The notes beneath the pieces are model-generated. The model was not told where the DNA came from and did not search any database. It saw only the letters and a list, made by a program, of their open reading frames with translations. 64,000 nucleotides of DNA from Algihabitans albus (lineage in GTDB: Bacteria; Pseudomonadota; Alphaproteobacteria; Kiloniellales; DSM-21159). This document shows, one piece after another, positions 36,235 to 44,710 of this stretch. Every line of letters starts with the position of its first letter. Position 1 is the stretch's first letter. The stretch is taken from contig NZ_QXNY01000003.1 of assembly GCF_003572205.1 (NCBI RefSeq), positions 248,001 through 312,000 on the forward strand, given 5' to 3'. The position numbers and the translations under genes are program-made.

Positions 36235-36267
36235 CAGGCGGGCCGTTCCGGTCGAACGGCCCGCCTG
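36235..36267. repeat. Strong hairpin between TAXI binding protein and permease genes
   Basis: CAGGCGGGCCGTTC / GAACGGCCCGCCTG: perfect 14-bp stem with a 5-nt loop, beginning 18 bp after the TAXI stop codon and ending about 60 bp before the permease start. No T-tract. This is the longest of four similar structures found beside TRAP binding-protein genes in this window. Confidence 0.7.
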
Positions 36268-36285
36268 CAAGGGAGCCGCGTTCCG

Positions 36286-37425
36286 CTACTGTAGGTTCTG
36301 GTTGCGATAGTCCGACCAGAACGCCGGCCAGTCCTTACCGGCAATCTGCTGGTCCAGCGCGAGCTCTTGGGCCGCATCCCAAGCTGCCTGCACGGCGGTC
36401 ATGCGTTGCAGACGGTTCTGGTTCCAAGCCTCGTGCTCATCGCTCCAGACGCCCAGTTCCTTCAAGGCACGTACGGCCCCGGGATGGAACGGCGCGTCGG
36501 CCGGCGGCTGGCCCGCAGTCTCAAAGTTCCAACGCGGCATGACCGCGTTGACGTCCTTGTACATATCGAAGGTTTCGACCATCGCCATGACCAGACTGTA
36601 GGCCTGCTCCTCGGATGTCTCGGCGTAGGTCGTGATCATCGGGTACCTGTAGGCGATCAGGTAACCGGGATTGGAATCCGACAGGCCTGCGCCCACGGTC
36701 TCGACGGCCGGCGAGAAGAAAGGTGCCACACCGCGCAACCGGGTCCAGCCTTCGTCGTTGTCGGCCGGAAGCGGCGGCCAAGAGATTCCGCGACTGGAGG
36801 CTTCCAGTTCGCGGAAGATCCCGGCGGTCGGCACGCCGCCGGCACAATCGTTGGCGCCTTCGACAACACCTCGCAGGGCTGCGCCGTAGGAGGGAACGTC
36901 GACAACCTCGACATCATCCCAACTCAGGCCGGCAAAGGCCAAGATCGCCTCGACCTTGATGTTCACCGAGGGATTGGCCTGAATGCGCGAGACTCGCAGG
37001 CCTTTGATGTCGGCAATCGATTCGATCTCGGCATCGGCGGCGCAGCCGAGGCCGAAACCGGCCGGCCGGCCAAGCAGGACACGAAGGTCCTGAGGCCCCC
37101 ATTCGCGCGCCGCGAAATCGTAGATCGCCTCCGTGGCGAAATAGACCTCATTCGCCAACCAGCCGTACTGCACGCGGCCGGTCTTCAGGGGGAGCAGTCG
37201 GCCGATCGACGTGCCCGACGGCATGATACGGATTCGGGTGCCGTACTCCTTGATCATGGCGTCGGCCACGGCCGATGCTTCCGTGTAGCCGCTGGAGCCG
37301 ACGTCGTAGGCGCTCCACATCATAGTGTCGGGCAGCATGATGTCCTCCGCCGCGGCCGGACCGCCCGCCAGCAGGGCGGCGCCGAACGCACCAAAGGCCC
37401 ACCTCCGGCTATACCCACTCATCAT
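36286..37425 (-). CDS. TAXI-family TRAP transporter solute-binding protein
   Basis: 379-residue binding protein, longer than the usual 310-330. Signal sequence RWAFGAFGAALLAGGPAAAE resembles a twin-Arg-like start (YSRRW) but lacks the full motif. The classical TGGxxGxYY region is changed to MWSAYDVGSSGYTEASAVADAM; later TAXI landmarks SGTSIGRLLPLKTGRVQYGWLAN and GLRVSRIQANPSVN remain. GGGAGG lies 9 nt upstream. It is the first gene of the minus-strand operon and divergent from the CoA-transferase genes. Confidence 0.88.
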   Translation of the reverse strand: MMSGYSRRWAFGAFGAALLAGGPAAAEDIMLPDTMMWSAYDVGSSGYTEASAVADAMIKEYGTRIRIMPSGTSIGRLLPLKTGRVQYGWLANEVYFATEAIYDFAAREWGPQDLRVLLGRPAGFGLGCAADAEIESIADIKGLRVSRIQANPSVNIKVEAILAFAGLSWDDVEVVDVPSYGAALRGVVEGANDCAGGVPTAGIFRELEASSRGISWPPLPADNDEGWTRLRGVAPFFSPAVETVGAGLSDSNPGYLIAYRYPMITTYAETSEEQAYSLVMAMVETFDMYKDVNAVMPRWNFETAGQPPADAPFHPGAVRALKELGVWSDEHEAWNQNRLQRMTAVQAAWDAAQELALDQQIAGKDWPAFWSDYRNQNLQ

Positions 37426-37776
37426 TGGTCACATCCTCCCTCTCGTTGATTTCGCTGCCTGTCTGAGCAGCTTGTTCACGTCCGCCTATCTTCTGCGCAT
37501 TTATCCAATTCAGATCCCGACCAGAGGAGGCCGTATAGCAGACTCGCGAGGATTACTTTTTGTTGTTTTTCAATGCCTCACGCGGTCCAATTTCGATCTT
37601 TGGAACAGCGTTTTACATTTGCTAGCGTGACTCTCCCGGCATTTGGATGCAAGAGTTCAGTGCCTGCCGCGGGTCTATCGCCAGCAGCAGAGAGACTGTC
37701 GAAGCCCGGCCAAGGGCCATCGGTCATCCTGCGTTCCGACAGATCGTCCGGGGCGCCGACGGTGGGAGGAACCGTC
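37426..37776. promoter_or_regulatory. Divergent promoter region between TAXI and CoA-transferase operons
   Basis: About 350 bases with no credible gene; an AT-rich patch around 37550-37625 is the most likely promoter area. It contains one half-site-like GCGTTTTACATTTGC (about 37609-37623) resembling the IclR dyad on one side only. No other structure was recognised. Confidence 0.4.
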
Positions 37777-38640
37777 ATGTACGAGACTCAACACCGCCTA
37801 CCGGGCGGCGCGGCGCAAGTCGTCGGTCTTGATCACCTGATTTCGGAGATCGAAGACGGCTGCCGGCTGGCGTTACCTCCGGACTACGGAGGGGTGGCCG
37901 TGGCGGCGACCTTGCGGATCATCGAGCGGGCTCCACGAAGCCTGCACCTGATCTGCCTGCCAAGCAGCGGCCTGCAGGCGGACATGCTGATCGCAAGCGG
38001 CTGCGTCGGCACAGTGGAGACCGCCGCCATCACGCTCGGCGAAGCCGGCCTGGCGCCGGCCTTCACGCAAGCCGTCAAAGCCGGGCGGCTGCGCATGCTG
38101 GATGCGACCTGTCCAGCGCTACACGCCGGCTTTCAGGCGGCCGAGAAGGGTGTTCCCTTCATGCCGCTGCGCGGCATCATCGGCTCCGACATCTTGCACC
38201 GTCGCCTCGACTGGCAGGTGATCGACAATCCCTTCCCCGAGACGGACGCGGATCTGCGCATCGTCACCGTACCGGCGATCCGGCCCGACGTTGCCCTCTT
38301 TCATGCGCCACGCGCCGATCGCTCGGGCAACGTCTGGATCGGTCGACGCCGAGAACTGGCCAGCCTGGCCCATGCGGCGCGGAGAACCCTGGTAACGGTT
38401 GAAGAGATCGTCGATGACGATCTGCTGGCCGAGGAGGCAAGCGCAGCCGGTGTGCTGCCGTCTCTCTACGTTTCGTCTTTGGCCGTGGCGCCGGGCGGCG
38501 CCCGTCCGCTGGGTTTGCAGGATCTCTACGAGCCGGAACCGGAGACCGTGGCCAACTGGACCCAGGCCGGCGGTCAAGGAGATTGGGCCGGCGCCTTCGC
38601 GGCCCTGCGCCGAGCCCTCGCTGGCGAGACGGCGGCATGA
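37777..38640 (+). CDS. Family I CoA-transferase subunit A (GctA/IpdA-like)
   Basis: 287-residue alpha subunit of a heterodimeric CoA-transferase or CoA-ester hydrolase. Landmarks: GGVAVAATLRIIERAPRSL, CVGTVETAAITLGEAGLAPAF, GVPFMPLRGIIGSDI, and APRADRSGNVWIG. The start at 37777 is supported by GGGAGG 7 nt upstream; the longer open frame before it lacks one. It overlaps the beta-subunit start by 4 bp (ATGA). Family members transfer CoA between carboxylates (glutaconate, 3-oxoadipate) or, in IpdAB of steroid degradation, hydrolyse a ring-containing CoA ester. Confidence 0.86.
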   Translation: MYETQHRLPGGAAQVVGLDHLISEIEDGCRLALPPDYGGVAVAATLRIIERAPRSLHLICLPSSGLQADMLIASGCVGTVETAAITLGEAGLAPAFTQAVKAGRLRMLDATCPALHAGFQAAEKGVPFMPLRGIIGSDILHRRLDWQVIDNPFPETDADLRIVTVPAIRPDVALFHAPRADRSGNVWIGRRRELASLAHAARRTLVTVEEIVDDDLLAEEASAAGVLPSLYVSSLAVAPGGARPLGLQDLYEPEPETVANWTQAGGQGDWAGAFAALRRALAGETAA

Positions 38641-39419
38641 GCCAGGGCATCCACGTCCGCGAAGTCGTGATCCAAGCTATCGCTGATCTGCTGTCCGGCT
38701 GTCGCAACGTAGCGGTCGGTGCCCTGTCGCCGATCCCGGGCAGCGCCACCCTGCTGGCCCGCGCGCTGTCGGGAGACGAAATGCGGGTCACTCTGTTGGG
38801 CAGTCGCCGCCACAACTACTTCACCGACGGCGGGCGCGAACTCTTCGACGCGGCAGGGCAAGGCAGGATCGACGCTTTCTTTCTGAGCGGCGCCCAAATC
38901 GACGGGGCCGCCAACATCAACTTGACCTGCATCGGTGATCCGGACCGCCCCAAGGCCCGTTTCGCCGGTGCCTTCGGCTCCGCATATCTCTACTTCGTCG
39001 TCCCCCGAGTCATCTTGTTCCGCGAACAGCACGATCGGAAGGTCTTCGTCCGCAAAGTGGACTACATCTCCGCGCCGGGCATCTCCGAGCCGGGCGTCTA
39101 CCGCAGAGGCGGACCCTACGCACTGGTCACCGGGCTCTGCGTCATGCGTTTCGACAGCACGCGCGGCCGCTTCCGTCTTGCCTCCGTTCATCCAGGACAC
39201 AGTGTCGAAGAGGTGTGCGACAAAACCGGCTTCGACTTCGATATACCGGAGTCGATACCCATCACGCCGCTTCCATCGCAACACCAGCTTGCAACGCTTC
39301 GAACCCGGGTCGCGGCGGAGGTCGCGGAGACCTATCCGCGTTTCGCAACAGACCTCTTCACTGCCTCTGTCGCCGGCTTGCCGCCGGTCAAGGCCAAACT
39401 GGAGTCCGCCGACCGATGA
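38637..39419 (+). CDS. Family I CoA-transferase subunit B-like (GctB/IpdB-like)
   Basis: 260 residues, overlapping both neighbours by 4 bp (ATGA). The late landmarks are kept: GRIDAFFLSGAQIDGAANINLTCIGD and VDYISAPG. At the place where glutaconate CoA-transferase beta carries its catalytic Glu54, in a liyEsG context, this protein reads L53-L54-G55-S-R-R-H, so the nucleophilic Glu is missing by my by-eye alignment. That would fit a hydrolase/ring-opening activity as in IpdAB rather than a ping-pong transferase. Confidence 0.82.
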   Translation: MSQGIHVREVVIQAIADLLSGCRNVAVGALSPIPGSATLLARALSGDEMRVTLLGSRRHNYFTDGGRELFDAAGQGRIDAFFLSGAQIDGAANINLTCIGDPDRPKARFAGAFGSAYLYFVVPRVILFREQHDRKVFVRKVDYISAPGISEPGVYRRGGPYALVTGLCVMRFDSTRGRFRLASVHPGHSVEEVCDKTGFDFDIPESIPITPLPSQHQLATLRTRVAAEVAETYPRFATDLFTASVAGLPPVKAKLESADR

Positions 39420-40651
39420 CCGACCCTGTCTCTGCCTCAGGCGCTCTAGCCGGAACAACGGTGATCGATCTCACCAGAGTGCTGGGGGGTCCCTACTGCA
39501 CCCAGATCCTGGCCGACCAGGGCGCCGAGGTCATCAAGATCGAGCCACCGACCGGCGACGAGACCCGCGGTTGGGGCCCGCCCTTCCGCGACGGCCTGTC
39601 CGCCTACTTCTCGGGCGCCAACCGGAACAAGGCGTTCTTGTCGCTGGACCTCTCCAAGGCCGAGGGGCGAGAGGTGCTGTTCCGCCTGCTCGAGACCGCG
39701 GACGTGCTGATTCACAACTTCAAGACCGGCACACTGGAGAAGTGGGGGATCAGTTGGGAAGATGTCCTGCAGCAGCGCTTTCCACGTCTCGTCTACTGCC
39801 ATATCACCGGTTTCGGCGACGACGGTCCGATGGGCGGCCTACCAGGTTATGACGCTGTAATTCAGGCACTTTCCGGAACGATGAGCGTCAACGGCACACC
39901 GGACACAGGCCCGCTGCGCATGGGGACGCCGATCGTGGATCTCGGCACCGGGATGACGGCGGCCATCGGAATCCTTGCAGCCTTGCTGGAGCGCGAGCGC
40001 AGCGGCAAAGGCCAGAAGCTGGACGTACCGCTCTACGACAGCGCCGTCGCTTTGCTGCATCCTCAGGCTGCCAATGCGCTGATGACCGGCAGACCAGCGC
40101 AACGGATCGGCAATGCCCACCCTAACATCTCGCCCTACGACCTGTTTCCGACCAAAACCAAGCCGGTCTTTCTCGCCATCGGCAACAACCGCCAATTCGC
40201 GATGCTCTGCAGGTTCCTGGGAAAGCCGGAACTCGCCGAGGACCTGCGCTTTCTCGACAACGCGGCGCGCGTCGAGCAACGCGATGCGCTGCGCGCCGAA
40301 CTCGCGGCACTGCTCGCCGATCACGAGGCAGAGAGCCTGACGGAAGCACTGCTCAAGACCGGCGTGCCGGCAGGTGCCGTGCGCGAGATCACCGAGGTCC
40401 TCGACCACCCTCACACGCGGCATCGCAAAATGGTGGTCGAGTTGGACGGCTACCGCGGTACCGGTATCCCGATGAAGATGTCCCGCACGCCGGGCAAGGT
40501 CCACAGCAAGCCCGGCAGGCTCGGTCAGGACAGCCGGGCCGTTCTGCGCGCGCGCGGCTGGTCGGAGCGGCAAATCGCGGACCTCGAGGAGGCCGGTGTC
40601 CTGATCGCGGACGAGGCTTCGGAAGAGGCCGGACTGGAAGCCGCAGGATGA
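39416..40651 (+). CDS. CaiB/BaiF-family (family III) CoA-transferase
   Basis: 411-residue type III CoA-transferase. Typical N-terminus IDLTRVLGGPYCTQILADQGAEVIKIEPPTGDETR; the catalytic Asp is in the FGDDGPMGGLPGYDAVIQALSG region (GYDxxxQA). C-terminal GVPAGAV and HRKMVVE are family features. The start ATG is embedded in the preceding stop (ATGA), so the length matches the family. It would move CoA onto the free acid without ATP, between the GctAB-like pair and an acyl-CoA dehydrogenase. Confidence 0.9.
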   Translation: MTDPVSASGALAGTTVIDLTRVLGGPYCTQILADQGAEVIKIEPPTGDETRGWGPPFRDGLSAYFSGANRNKAFLSLDLSKAEGREVLFRLLETADVLIHNFKTGTLEKWGISWEDVLQQRFPRLVYCHITGFGDDGPMGGLPGYDAVIQALSGTMSVNGTPDTGPLRMGTPIVDLGTGMTAAIGILAALLERERSGKGQKLDVPLYDSAVALLHPQAANALMTGRPAQRIGNAHPNISPYDLFPTKTKPVFLAIGNNRQFAMLCRFLGKPELAEDLRFLDNAARVEQRDALRAELAALLADHEAESLTEALLKTGVPAGAVREITEVLDHPHTRHRKMVVELDGYRGTGIPMKMSRTPGKVHSKPGRLGQDSRAVLRARGWSERQIADLEEAGVLIADEASEEAGLEAAG

Positions 40652-42474
40652 GCCAGGTTGGACGAGCGGGAATCGTCACGGGGCACGAGAACTCGGCAAA
40701 CCGGAGCTTGACCGAAACCCCGTCGCAACCCGATACGGAAGGGCTCGATCTCTGGGAGAAGGACCGCTCGCTTCAGCAGCTTCTCGATCTCTACCTGCCG
40801 GCCGATCTCTACGCTCATCTGCGGCCGCATCTGGCCCGCTTGGGTGCGATGGTTACGACGCGGCTCGACGCGCTGTCACATACAGCGGACAGACATCCGC
40901 CGGTCCTACACGCCCGCGACCGTCAGGGCCGCGACGCGGCCCGGATCGAGAAGCATCCGGCCTACCGGGAGCTGGAAGAGATCGCCTTCGGGCAATACGG
41001 TCTGGCGGCGATGTCACACCGGGGCGGCGTGCTGGGCTGGCCGGACCCGATCCCGCCGGCAGCCAAGTACGCGCTGACCTATCTGTTCGTGCAGTCGGAG
41101 TTCGGCCTTTGCTGCCCGATCAGCATGACCGACGCCCTGACCCGCACGCTAAGACGCTTCGGCGATCCGGCCTTGGTCGAACGCGCCCTATCGGAACTGA
41201 CCACGACCGATGTCGACGCGCTTGCTCAAGGGGCGATGTTCATCACCGAGCAAGGCGCGGGCTCGGACGTGGGAGCCGGCACGGTGACGGCGCAGACCGA
41301 CGAAGCTGGCCAATGGAGACTTCATGGCGACAAGTGGTTCTGTTCCAATCCCGACGCCGCCTGGGCCATGGTGCTTGCACGGCCCGAAGGGGCACCCTCG
41401 GGCACGCGCGGGCTCGGCCTTTTTCTGATGCCGCGAACGCTAAGCGACGGAAGCGGCGGTGAGCAGCCGAATGCCTATCGGATCGTGCGACTGAAAGACA
41501 AGCTGGGAACCCGTTCCCTGGCATCGGGTGAAATCCGGCTGGAGGGGGCTCTAGCTTATCCTGTCGGCCGGCTCGACCAGGGCTTCAAACAGATGGCGGA
41601 GATGATCAACGTCTCACGCTTGTCGAACGGCGTTCGCGCGGCAGGCCTGATGCGGCGGGCGCTCCACGAAGCACGGCATGTAGCGGAGAATCGCGCAGCC
41701 TTCGGACATCGCCTGACCGACATGCCCCTGATGCGGCGCCAGCTCCTGAAGCTCCTCGTCCCGACCGAGCAAGCGCTGTCGATGACACTGTTCACTGCAG
41801 ACGTCATGGCTAGGTCCGACGATGGGGACAGCGAAGCCTCGATTTGGCTGCGTCTGCTGACACCGCTGATCAAGTTCCGGGCCTGCCGCGACGCGCGCAA
41901 GGTGACCGGCGACTCCATGGAGGTGCGCGGCGGCTCGGGTTATATCGAAGAATGGATCAGCCCGCGTCTGGTGCGCGATGCCCATCTCGGGTCGATCTGG
42001 GAAGGCACGAGCAATATCGTCGCCCTCGACGTTCTGCGCGCCATACGCAAGCAAGAGGCTCACAGGCCTGTCGTGGACGGGTTGTCCCAACGGCTCGCGG
42101 CGAGCGACACGATCTCTCCCGACTTCCGAGCCACTCTGACCCAGCGGCTCGCGATGGCTGCGCAGCTCGCCGAGAGGACTGGCGAGCAAGCCAGCGCCGG
42201 CGAGCACTCGGCGCGCCATGTGGCGAGTGCGCTCTACAATGCAACGACAGCCGCAATCCTGGCGCTCGAGGGTGCGGCTCTGGCGAAACGCCAGGGGGAT
42301 GCCAAGCGTATCGTATTGGCGAAATTGGTGGTCGACCACAGACTGAGCTCCCGCGATCCGCTGGCGCCGGAACCTATGGAATGCGACCAAGCGGCCTGGC
42401 GATTGCTGATTGAGCAATCCGTTTGTACGGCGGTCGAGGCAACCGACTTCTGTGCGGCAGCGCGAAGCGCCTAG
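40648..42474 (+). CDS. AidB-like/long-form acyl-CoA dehydrogenase
   Basis: 608-residue flavoprotein, longer than the usual 380-400, matching the AidB-like/very-long-chain group with an extra C-terminal helical domain (about 440-608). FAD/substrate motifs: MFITEQGAGSDVGAGTV, HGDKWFCSNPDA, and near the end of the core GSGYIEEWISPRLVRDAHLGSIWEGTSN, with the Glu of the WEGTSN stretch. Overlaps the CaiB-like gene by 4 bp and the convergent membrane gene by 4 bp. Role: dehydrogenation of the CoA ester made by the neighbouring transferases. Confidence 0.88.
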   Translation: MSQVGRAGIVTGHENSANRSLTETPSQPDTEGLDLWEKDRSLQQLLDLYLPADLYAHLRPHLARLGAMVTTRLDALSHTADRHPPVLHARDRQGRDAARIEKHPAYRELEEIAFGQYGLAAMSHRGGVLGWPDPIPPAAKYALTYLFVQSEFGLCCPISMTDALTRTLRRFGDPALVERALSELTTTDVDALAQGAMFITEQGAGSDVGAGTVTAQTDEAGQWRLHGDKWFCSNPDAAWAMVLARPEGAPSGTRGLGLFLMPRTLSDGSGGEQPNAYRIVRLKDKLGTRSLASGEIRLEGALAYPVGRLDQGFKQMAEMINVSRLSNGVRAAGLMRRALHEARHVAENRAAFGHRLTDMPLMRRQLLKLLVPTEQALSMTLFTADVMARSDDGDSEASIWLRLLTPLIKFRACRDARKVTGDSMEVRGGSGYIEEWISPRLVRDAHLGSIWEGTSNIVALDVLRAIRKQEAHRPVVDGLSQRLAASDTISPDFRATLTQRLAMAAQLAERTGEQASAGEHSARHVASALYNATTAAILALEGAALAKRQGDAKRIVLAKLVVDHRLSSRDPLAPEPMECDQAAWRLLIEQSVCTAVEATDFCAAARSA

Positions 42475-43895
42475 CCGACGAAATGCCCGACGGCCAGGAG
42501 CAACGAGCAGAGCAGCAGTGCGAGCAAGCTGTGAAGTCCGTTCCAATCCCGCCCGATGGCGCGCGCGGAGCAACCGGAGAGCCTGCCGATCATCATGGTT
42601 GCCGCCGCCGCCGGGGAGGAACCGACGGTCAGTCCCCATCCCATTACCAGGCCGAGGCCGAAGACGGTCGGCTCGACGCCGAAGCGCGCAGGATCACCGA
42701 TCACGGCTGCCAGGACGGTCACGCTGATCAGCGGATTGGCGCCCAACTGACCAAAGACGACCACGAGCCAGGGCATGACCACGGCGATCAGCAGCGGCGG
42801 CAGCTGCGCCTGATCGAGTGCGGCTTCAGCACCGCTTTCGGACAGCAGGGCGGCGATGAGGGTTCCCAGAAAGGCGGCGTTGCCGAGCACGGCGATCTCC
42901 GCTCGCTGAGTCGGTACGGTTTCGCCGAGGTAGCTGCCCATCCGGCCGGTGCTGTGCCGCACCCCCTTGCCGAGGGCGAGCCACGACAGAGCGATGAGAG
43001 GCACGACCAAAATCACACCGTGGATCAGGGCGCCATCCGTCGTTTCATCGACCAGCAGCGACAAACCGAAAACCAGGCCGAGCAACCCGAACAGCGGCGC
43101 AAGCGCCTGCCAACGGAAAGGTTCGGCGGCAGCCGGGACGCGCGGTCTCGGCATGGTCAGGCGATCGATCGCCCAACCGAGTGTGAGGACGGAGATCGCT
43201 GCCAAGCCGCCGAACAGCATCAAACTGGGCCAGGCGGTCCCGGCCACGGTCGTGGTCACGATGGCGAAGGCGACCGTCAGGGGGCTCCAGAACATCAGGA
43301 CGGAGAATCCGCGCAGGACGGCCAGGAGCATACGCCGCTCGCGGATGGCCTGGATGCGGCGGTCACCACCGGCAGACTGCAGCGTGTTGGCGTCCCGCAC
43401 CATCCCGCCCAGCAATGCGACGGCGCCGAAGTTCAGGATGGTTCCGAAGAGAGTTCCACCCAAGGTCATGGCTGCGTAGCGACGACCGGGCGGTTGCCGC
43501 GCCAGCAGACGCCCAGCCGTCAGTACGGTATCGGAGCCGCGCGCGGCTTCGCGCAGTGCACCGAGCGCGGCGAAGAGCGCGGCGAGAAAGGCAGCGCGCC
43601 CCAGAGCCGCCATCACCGCTTCGCCTGGGTGTTCGAGCCACCAGAGGGAAAAGAGCGTGACGGCCGCACCGACCGTAAGATGCACCCAAGCTGTCCGCGG
43701 AAGCTGAGGCGCCTGCAGCAACAGATAGAGAGCCAGGGCCCCCAAAGTCGCCGGCGCAACGAACGCCAGTCCGGTGAGAGCCTGGATCAGAACGCCGACC
43801 CAGAGCACCAGAACCGCCGCGCCGGACAGCGGGTTCAACAGCCTGCGAACAGGCTGCTTCGGGCCCTCGTCTGGGCCGGTCTCTACGTTCGGCAC
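42471..43895 (-). CDS. Polytopic membrane protein, putative transporter of unknown family
   Basis: 474 residues with roughly 11-12 hydrophobic helices. I cannot place it in a named family. Noticeable patterns are two pseudo-symmetric halves ending in LGGTLFGTILNFGAVALLGG and LGANPLISVTVLAAV, and SSPAAAATMMIGRLSG near the C-terminus; such helix-breaking G/N/S loops resemble ion-transporter (IT) superfamily carriers. GTG start with GAGGGG 8 nt upstream. It is divergent from an SDR gene and tail-to-tail with the acyl-CoA dehydrogenase. Possibly an exporter or importer of a pathway acid. Confidence 0.7.
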   Translation of the reverse strand: MPNVETGPDEGPKQPVRRLLNPLSGAAVLVLWVGVLIQALTGLAFVAPATLGALALYLLLQAPQLPRTAWVHLTVGAAVTLFSLWWLEHPGEAVMAALGRAAFLAALFAALGALREAARGSDTVLTAGRLLARQPPGRRYAAMTLGGTLFGTILNFGAVALLGGMVRDANTLQSAGGDRRIQAIRERRMLLAVLRGFSVLMFWSPLTVAFAIVTTTVAGTAWPSLMLFGGLAAISVLTLGWAIDRLTMPRPRVPAAAEPFRWQALAPLFGLLGLVFGLSLLVDETTDGALIHGVILVVPLIALSWLALGKGVRHSTGRMGSYLGETVPTQRAEIAVLGNAAFLGTLIAALLSESGAEAALDQAQLPPLLIAVVMPWLVVVFGQLGANPLISVTVLAAVIGDPARFGVEPTVFGLGLVMGWGLTVGSSPAAAATMMIGRLSGCSARAIGRDWNGLHSLLALLLCSLLLAVGHFVG

Positions 43896-43948
43896 GCAGG
43901 CATCCCCTCACCTTTAGAAATCCAACCAGCAAAGAAGAGACCGGAATC

Positions 43949-44698
43949 ATGAGCGACCTTCCCCCCCAGGAGACGGAGCATCGCAAGACGGCTCTGGTGA
44001 CCGGAGGTTCCGCGGGAATCGGACGCGCCATCGTCGAGGGCCTCGCGGCCGAAGGCTATCGCGTTTTGAACCTCGACCGAGATGCCTGGCCGAACGCACT
44101 CCCGAGCGTCACGACGCACAGGGTAGATTTCGCCGAGCCGGAAGCCGTCGAAGCGGCTCTGCGAAAGCTGACGACAGACCGGAGCTTCGGTGTCGTGGTC
44201 GCGAACGTCGGTCAGTGCATCAATGCCAGCTTGGCGGAAACGCGATGGCAGGACATGCGACACCTGGCCGATGTCAATCTGAACTCGGCAATCCTGGTCG
44301 CGCGCGCGGCACTGCCCGCGATGCGGCGGCACGGCTATGGGCGGATTGTCGGCCTCGCCAGCCGCGCCGCGCTGGGCAAACCCAATCGCACGGCCTACGC
44401 AGCAACCAAGGCCGGCATGATCGGTCTGATCCGCACCTGGGCGCAGGAACTTGCGCCCGATGGCATCACCTGTAACGCGGTCGCTCCGGGTCCGATCGAG
44501 ACCGAACTGTTTCGCGCCAACAACCCGGCCGAGGCACCGCAGACGCGCAAGATCGTGGACTCCATTCCACTCGGTCGGCTCGGCAGCCCCGAGGACGTCG
44601 CCCGCGCGGCGGTCTTCTTCGCCGCGCCGGAGGCGGGTTTCGTTACGGGCCAGACGCTCTTCGTCTGCGGCGGTGCGTCCCTCGGCTCGCTTTTCTAA
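43949..44698 (+). CDS. SDR-family NAD(P)-dependent oxidoreductase
   Basis: 249 residues, classical SDR. Cofactor motif TGGSAGIGRAI (about 19-29), NVGQC in place of the usual NNAG, catalytic LASRAA and YAATK, and PGPIETELF. Followed after 12 bp by the quinone-oxidoreductase gene. Likely a 3-hydroxyacyl-CoA or alcohol dehydrogenase of the surrounding catabolism; no specific substrate can be read. Confidence 0.86.
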   Translation: MSDLPPQETEHRKTALVTGGSAGIGRAIVEGLAAEGYRVLNLDRDAWPNALPSVTTHRVDFAEPEAVEAALRKLTTDRSFGVVVANVGQCINASLAETRWQDMRHLADVNLNSAILVARAALPAMRRHGYGRIVGLASRAALGKPNRTAYAATKAGMIGLIRTWAQELAPDGITCNAVAPGPIETELFRANNPAEAPQTRKIVDSIPLGRLGSPEDVARAAVFFAAPEAGFVTGQTLFVCGGASLGSLF

Positions 44699-44710
44699 CG
44701 GGAGATCGGC

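Noticed and set aside
37573-37776. N-terminal extension of the CoA-transferase A subunit
   Set aside because: The first 68 codons lack similarity to the family and the internal ATG at 37777 has a good ribosome site.
42423-43952. 509-residue plus-strand open frame
   Set aside because: Antisense to the membrane protein gene, low-complexity Gln/Arg/Gly-rich translation, no ribosome site or domain.
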